Assembly: GCA_943787925.1 (NCBI GenBank)
Contig: CALSOH010000003.1
Location: forward strand, 186,001 to 250,000
Reading direction: 5' to 3'
DNA from: TMED14 sp003507115
Lineage (GTDB): Bacteria > Bacteroidota > Bacteroidia > Flavobacteriales > Schleiferiaceae
DNA: 64,000 nt
Positions 60,740 through 64,000 of the stretch are shown here, in pieces. Each line of letters starts with the position of its first letter. Position 1 is the first letter of the stretch. Under the pieces are notes generated by a model that saw only the letters and a list, made by a program, of their open reading frames with translations, made no database searches and had not been told where the DNA came from. The translations under genes were made by a program, and so were the position numbers.

Positions 60740-61624
60740 TCAGTTCCTGCGATCCAATCCCCAAAGCAGCTTATTGCGCAGGGTGGAGGCGAAATCGGTG
60801 TAGGCGGTGCGCACCAGTTTGAAACGAAAATCGGCCCTCCGTAAAGTGAGCTCTGTTTCGCAGTCCAAAGTGAACACCCGCGAGTCCAATGACGCCAGGA
60901 AATTGCCCTCCCGGGCCTCCACCTTGATCGTAATGGTGTCGGCATTGGGTATAACGAGCGGACGTACGGTCAAATTGTGCGGAGCAATGGGCGTCAGGAT
61001 AAAATTGTTACTTCCAGGCAATAGAATGGGCCCCCCACAGCTGAGGTTGTATCCCGTGGAGCCGGTCGGCGTGGAGATGAGCAATCCGTCCGCCCAGTAG
61101 GTATTGAGAAATTCGCCATTGAGGGATACGTGGATGGAAATCATGCTCGTGGTGCCTTTTCGGCTCACGGCGATTTCGTTCAAGGCAAAATTGGGCTGGA
61201 TAATGTCGTCCGAGGCGGTATGAGCCTCGAGGGCGTTACGCTCGTCTAGGGTGTAGTCGCCAGCCAAAATCGCCTTCAAGGCCATCGGAGCCTCGTCACG
61301 GGTGATGTTGGCAAGGAATCCGAGTCGTCCGGTATTCAGGCCGATGATGGGGATGCCAGAGCGCTCCACGAGGGTAGTGGCATCCAGGATGGTCCCGTCG
61401 CCTCCAATGACGAGAAGGAAGTCAGGCGCACAGGCCTGCAATTCTTTAGAGTTCTTGAATTCGGGGAAGGTCCATCCTACGGCCCATTGTTCGTTCACAC
61501 GATGCTGAAAGCCCCGGTACATGACCAGATCACAACCTTCTTTCATCAGAGAATCAATCGTTCGCTCCACGAAGGTTTGCACCTCATCGGGAATCCGTTT
61601 GCCGAAAATCGCAATCCGTGCCAT
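60740..61624 (-). CDS. nadK: NAD kinase
   Basis: A 294-residue ATP-NAD kinase producing NADP. It has GGDGTILDATTLV (GGDGT motif, about residues 67-79), LNTGRLGFLAN, and TPTGSTGYNLSCGGPILLPG in the C-terminal domain. The ATG at 61624 is preferred over an in-frame TTG at 61630. It overlaps the stop of the CBS gene by a few bases when the TTG is used. Confidence 0.95.
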   Translation of the reverse strand: MARIAIFGKRIPDEVQTFVERTIDSLMKEGCDLVMYRGFQHRVNEQWAVGWTFPEFKNSKELQACAPDFLLVIGGDGTILDATTLVERSGIPIIGLNTGRLGFLANITRDEAPMALKAILAGDYTLDERNALEAHTASDDIIQPNFALNEIAVSRKGTTSMISIHVSLNGEFLNTYWADGLLISTPTGSTGYNLSCGGPILLPGSNNFILTPIAPHNLTVRPLVIPNADTITIKVEAREGNFLASLDSRVFTLDCETELTLRRADFRFKLVRTAYTDFASTLRNKLLWGLDRRN

Positions 61625-61626
61625 AC

Positions 61627-62244
61627 TCAAAGGTCCAAATAATGCAGTAAGTGATCGAGATTGTCTTCCACTTCTTCCGCTCGGTATCCCTTCGGGTAGT
61701 AGCCCAGAATCGTACAGCCAAAGCGCTCTAAAGTGGCTAAAGCGGCAGTAGGATCTGCCTGGTCAAGGCGGGCAAAGGAGCGAAAAACATTGCGGTCGGT
61801 GATTAAATCGGTGGAAAAGGCGACCACTCGAACCCCTTCCGCTTCGATGCCGCGAATCCATTCGCCACCAAAATGCGTTTGAACGGGATGTTCAAACCAA
61901 ATGGTCGATCCCGGAAGCTGAAAGGCCCATTGTTGACCAATCCGGTCGGCAATATCCTGGCTTTTATAGCTTCCTTGCCAGAGATCCTTGTCGCAGACGG
62001 CCACGCAGTCCACTTGCCAAGCGCTCGCCACGGCTAGGGCATCGACAGGGTGCTGAGCCGCTTGCAAAGCAGGCACAGAAAGGATGTGTCCGCCGGGTCC
62101 CATGAGTCCCGTGTAGACCCCTTCTTCCACGATGGGCCAAAAGCGCGTCCGGCTTTCTCCGGTGCGCTCCAAATACTCCGATTCGGAACACGTTTCCGAA
62201 AGGGGCCCAGGGTGCGTCAAAAGAAGGTCATTCCAATCCAACAT
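61627..62244 (-). CDS. CBS-domain-like protein upstream of nadK
   Basis: A 205-residue protein with the arrangement of a tandem CBS domain module (RFWPIVEEGVYTGLMGPGGHIL, then ALAVASAWQVDCVAVCDKDLWQG) and a C-terminal half rich in VVAFSTDLITDRN-type sequence. A similar protein commonly precedes nadK in Bacteroidota, as I recall. CBS modules bind adenine nucleotides, so sensing of NAD(P) or AMP/ATP is possible but unproved. A TAACTTCG box lies 4 nt before the ATG. Confidence 0.75.
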   Translation of the reverse strand: MLDWNDLLLTHPGPLSETCSESEYLERTGESRTRFWPIVEEGVYTGLMGPGGHILSVPALQAAQHPVDALAVASAWQVDCVAVCDKDLWQGSYKSQDIADRIGQQWAFQLPGSTIWFEHPVQTHFGGEWIRGIEAEGVRVVAFSTDLITDRNVFRSFARLDQADPTAALATLERFGCTILGYYPKGYRAEEVEDNLDHLLHYLDL

Positions 62245-62248
62245 AGGA

Positions 62249-62256
62249 CGAAGTTA
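62249..62256 (-). promoter_or_regulatory. -7 box TAACTTCG of the CBS-nadK operon
   Basis: A near-consensus box 4 nt before the ATG at 62244, in the narrow divergent gap with pdxJ. Confidence 0.5.
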
Positions 62257-62292
62257 GCCCGGATGCCCGAACTTTGGTCCAAATTCTCCGAT

Positions 62293-63021
62293 ATGGCATC
62301 GCAACCCGCCCGTTTGAGCGTCAACATTAATAAAATAGCCACCCTGCGCAATGCACGGGGAGGGAATGTGCCCAATGTGCTCGAAGCGGCCATTCGGATT
62401 CAAGAATTCGGTGCCCAAGGCATCACGATTCATCCGCGTCCCGATGAACGCCACATTCGCTATGCCGATGCCCGCGCATTGCGCAAGGTGGTGCATACGG
62501 AGTACAATATAGAAGGCTATCCGGACCGTCGCTTTATCGATTTGGTCTTGGAATGCCGCCCAGAGCAAGTCACCTTGGTCCCGGATGGCCCGTACGTGCT
62601 CACGAGTAACGCTGGCTGGGATACGGTGCGTGATGGGGACCTTCTTCGCCCGATTTTGGCGGAATTTCGTCAAGCCGGGATTCGAACCTCCGTCTTTATG
62701 GAATGCCAAGAGGACCGAATCCGCGCCGCGGCAGACCTCGGGGCAGACCGCATCGAGTTGTACACGGAGAGCTATGCCGTCGGATACACCTCCGACCCCA
62801 TGTCGGCCGTTGCCCCCTATGTGAACGCAGCCCAATGGGCCAAATCTGTGGGGCTAGGCGTCAATGCAGGCCATGATTTGAGTTCGGAGAACCTGCAGTT
62901 TTTTGCCCAGCACATGCCCGACCTCGATGAGGTGAGCATCGGCCACGCGCTGATTTCCGAGGCCTTGTACCTCGGACTCGAGAACACGGTACAACGCTAC
63001 CGTCATTTATTGGAACGCTGA
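62293..63021 (+). CDS. pdxJ: Pyridoxine 5'-phosphate synthase
   Basis: A 242-residue TIM-barrel enzyme of vitamin B6 synthesis (condenses 1-deoxyxylulose 5-phosphate with 3-amino-2-oxopropyl phosphate). RLSVNINKIATLRNARGG, ITIHPRPDERHI, ECRPEQVTLVPD and GLGVNAGHDLSSENL are conserved. The ATG at 62293 gives the usual length; an ATG at 62263 would add ten residues. The stop shares one base with the following gene. Confidence 0.94.
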   Translation: MASQPARLSVNINKIATLRNARGGNVPNVLEAAIRIQEFGAQGITIHPRPDERHIRYADARALRKVVHTEYNIEGYPDRRFIDLVLECRPEQVTLVPDGPYVLTSNAGWDTVRDGDLLRPILAEFRQAGIRTSVFMECQEDRIRAAADLGADRIELYTESYAVGYTSDPMSAVAPYVNAAQWAKSVGLGVNAGHDLSSENLQFFAQHMPDLDEVSIGHALISEALYLGLENTVQRYRHLLER

Positions 63022-63806
63022 TGGCCGTTCTTCCTCTCGCCAGTAAAATCATGGGCAACGGGGGTGAACCCTTGGTTGTGCTGCATGGCTTATTTGGCAT
63101 GGGGGACAACTGGGCCTCGCATGCCCGAACCTGGGGTGATCACGGCATGGATGTCCACCTGGTGGACCAACGTAACCACGGCCGATCCCCGCATGCCGGC
63201 TCCCATACCTATGCCGACATGGTGGAGGATGTACGCGCCTATGCCTTAGAGCATTTTGGGGAGCGGCCCGTGCGGTGGCTTGGACATAGCATGGGCGGAA
63301 AAACGGCGATGGCCTTGGCTTGCCGCTATCCGGAACTCGTTGAACGATTGATTATCGTGGATATCGGACCCAAAGCCTACCCTTCGCACCACCAATCCGT
63401 TGTGGACGCCATGCATCAGTTGGACTTTACCACCTTGAAAAGCCGCACCGAAGCGGACCGCGCGCTGGAGTCGGCCATGCCCGATTGGGGGATGCGCCAA
63501 TTTTTACTGAAAAATCTGGAATGGAAGCCCGAGGGAAACCTAGGGTGGAAATTCAATCTGCCCGTCCTTGAAGGTCAAATGGGCCGAATAGGCCAGCCCT
63601 TGGCCGCCGAAGACCGTTTCATTGGCTCGACCCTATTCGTTCGGGGCGAACGCAGTGGATACATTTTGGATGAAGATTGGAGCGGCATCATGGACCATTT
63701 CCCCCTGGCTCGGTTGGAATCCGTCCCCGGTGCGGGCCATTGGGTGCATGCGGAGCAACCGCAGCCCTTTCAAGACGCGGTTTTGCCATTTTTGTTGGAG
63801 GGCTAG
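63021..63806 (+). CDS. Alpha/beta-fold hydrolase (YbfF-like)
   Basis: A 261-residue esterase-type hydrolase: oxyanion region VVLHGLFGMGDNW, DQRNHGRSP, nucleophile elbow GHSMGGKTAMALA (Ser at about residue 92) and a C-terminal GAGHWVHAEQP with the catalytic His. These fit the YbfF/abhydrolase group acting on acyl esters. It is coupled to pdxJ through TGATG. A composite repeat follows the stop. Confidence 0.9.
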   Translation: MAVLPLASKIMGNGGEPLVVLHGLFGMGDNWASHARTWGDHGMDVHLVDQRNHGRSPHAGSHTYADMVEDVRAYALEHFGERPVRWLGHSMGGKTAMALACRYPELVERLIIVDIGPKAYPSHHQSVVDAMHQLDFTTLKSRTEADRALESAMPDWGMRQFLLKNLEWKPEGNLGWKFNLPVLEGQMGRIGQPLAAEDRFIGSTLFVRGERSGYILDEDWSGIMDHFPLARLESVPGAGHWVHAEQPQPFQDAVLPFLLEG

Positions 63807-64000
63807 GGAGCTCGCGCTTCGCGCTGAGGCTTGGTGGCGAGAAAGCTTGAGAGCTCGCGCTTCGCGCTGTAGCCTTTTTGCTTAAACGTTTATTCTCTTT
63901 TACCCTTGAAATGTGGTGCGGACCTTCGCTGCGCGCCGGAACTTTGATGTGATTTGCCAAGCCCTCTAGCCCTCTAGCCCTCTAGCCCTCTAGCCCTCTA
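63807..64000 (+). repeat. Composite intergenic repeat, copy C (continues past window)
   Basis: Head units with GCTCGCGCTTCGCGCTG come first, then the core at 63869-63945 (GCTTAAACGTTTATTCTC, GGTGCGGACCTTCGC), then CTCTAGCC octamers from 63964 to the window end (four complete plus a partial). The orientation and order are the same as in copies A and B. Confidence 0.92.

Overview
This window reads as a chromosomal segment of a Bacteroidota bacterium, most likely a Flavobacteriales-type marine or freshwater heterotroph. Supporting signs are Bacteroidota-type -7 promoter boxes (TAnnTTTG), T9SS-type C-terminal domains, DUF4199, Lacal_2735 and DUF6089 family proteins, an exbB-exbD-exbD cluster, a long LepB with an extra N-terminal membrane domain, paired OmpH/Skp genes behind bamA, and a carotenoid desaturase. 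Gene density is high, with many ATGA or single-base overlaps. The bulk is GC-rich; roughly 15.7-19.3 kb is visibly AT-richer.

Layout. 0-4 kb: start of a leftward gene cut by the window edge, small membrane and cytosolic proteins, a LOG-family protein and an ExbB/ExbD energy-transduction operon. 4-15.5 kb: a four-helix-bundle (S23/IVP) gene between repeats, a CPBP protease, dusB, rbfA with an FtsX-like permease, an MsbA-like ABC exporter with methylmalonyl-CoA epimerase, a HAD hydrolase, a large frameshifted BNR/sortilin-like secreted protein, and an AraC regulator. 15.6-24.6 kb: a variable region bounded by two tRNA genes (CAU, probably Ile2, and Val-GAC). It holds AT-rich DNA, a DUF5681 gene, secreted surface proteins (Lcl-like, YadA-head/S74, T9SS) and many broken genes. 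Just beyond it lies a second copy of the tRNA-Val 3' end plus terminator. 25-31.7 kb: sulfotransferase-like protein, class IV aminotransferase, and a sulfate uptake and activation operon (SLC13 permease, cysC, cysD, cysN). 31.8-35.6 kb: a GT39-like membrane glycosyltransferase and a secreted M43 metalloprotease. 35.7-40.2 kb: translation core (rplM, rpsI, rpsB, tsf, pyrH, frr) and a MarR regulator. 40.3-48 kb: lipoprotein, pgi, gamma carbonic anhydrase, Nfu, lepB, secreted protein, acyl-CoA carboxylase. 48.3-54.8 kb: nucleotide-sugar dehydrogenase, then ABC exporter, RsmB-like methyltransferase, murQ and carotenoid desaturase in one overlapping operon. 54.8-63.8 kb: envelope operon (DUF6089, uppS, bamA, two OmpH, murI), nadK with a CBS protein, and pdxJ with an alpha/beta hydrolase.

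Two genome-scale patterns stand out. First, at 16 gene starts a -7 box ends only 4-7 nt before the start codon, with a mode of exactly 4, predicting widespread leaderless mRNAs. Second, a family of composite intergenic repeats sits at gene 3' ends, mostly between convergent genes. A full copy has a GC-rich head unit, a conserved 77-bp core containing the palindrome TAAACGTTTA, and an octanucleotide array. A third pattern is quality-related: about 20 single-base indels, several in homopolymers, cluster between 12.2 and 25.7 kb, while long genes elsewhere are intact.
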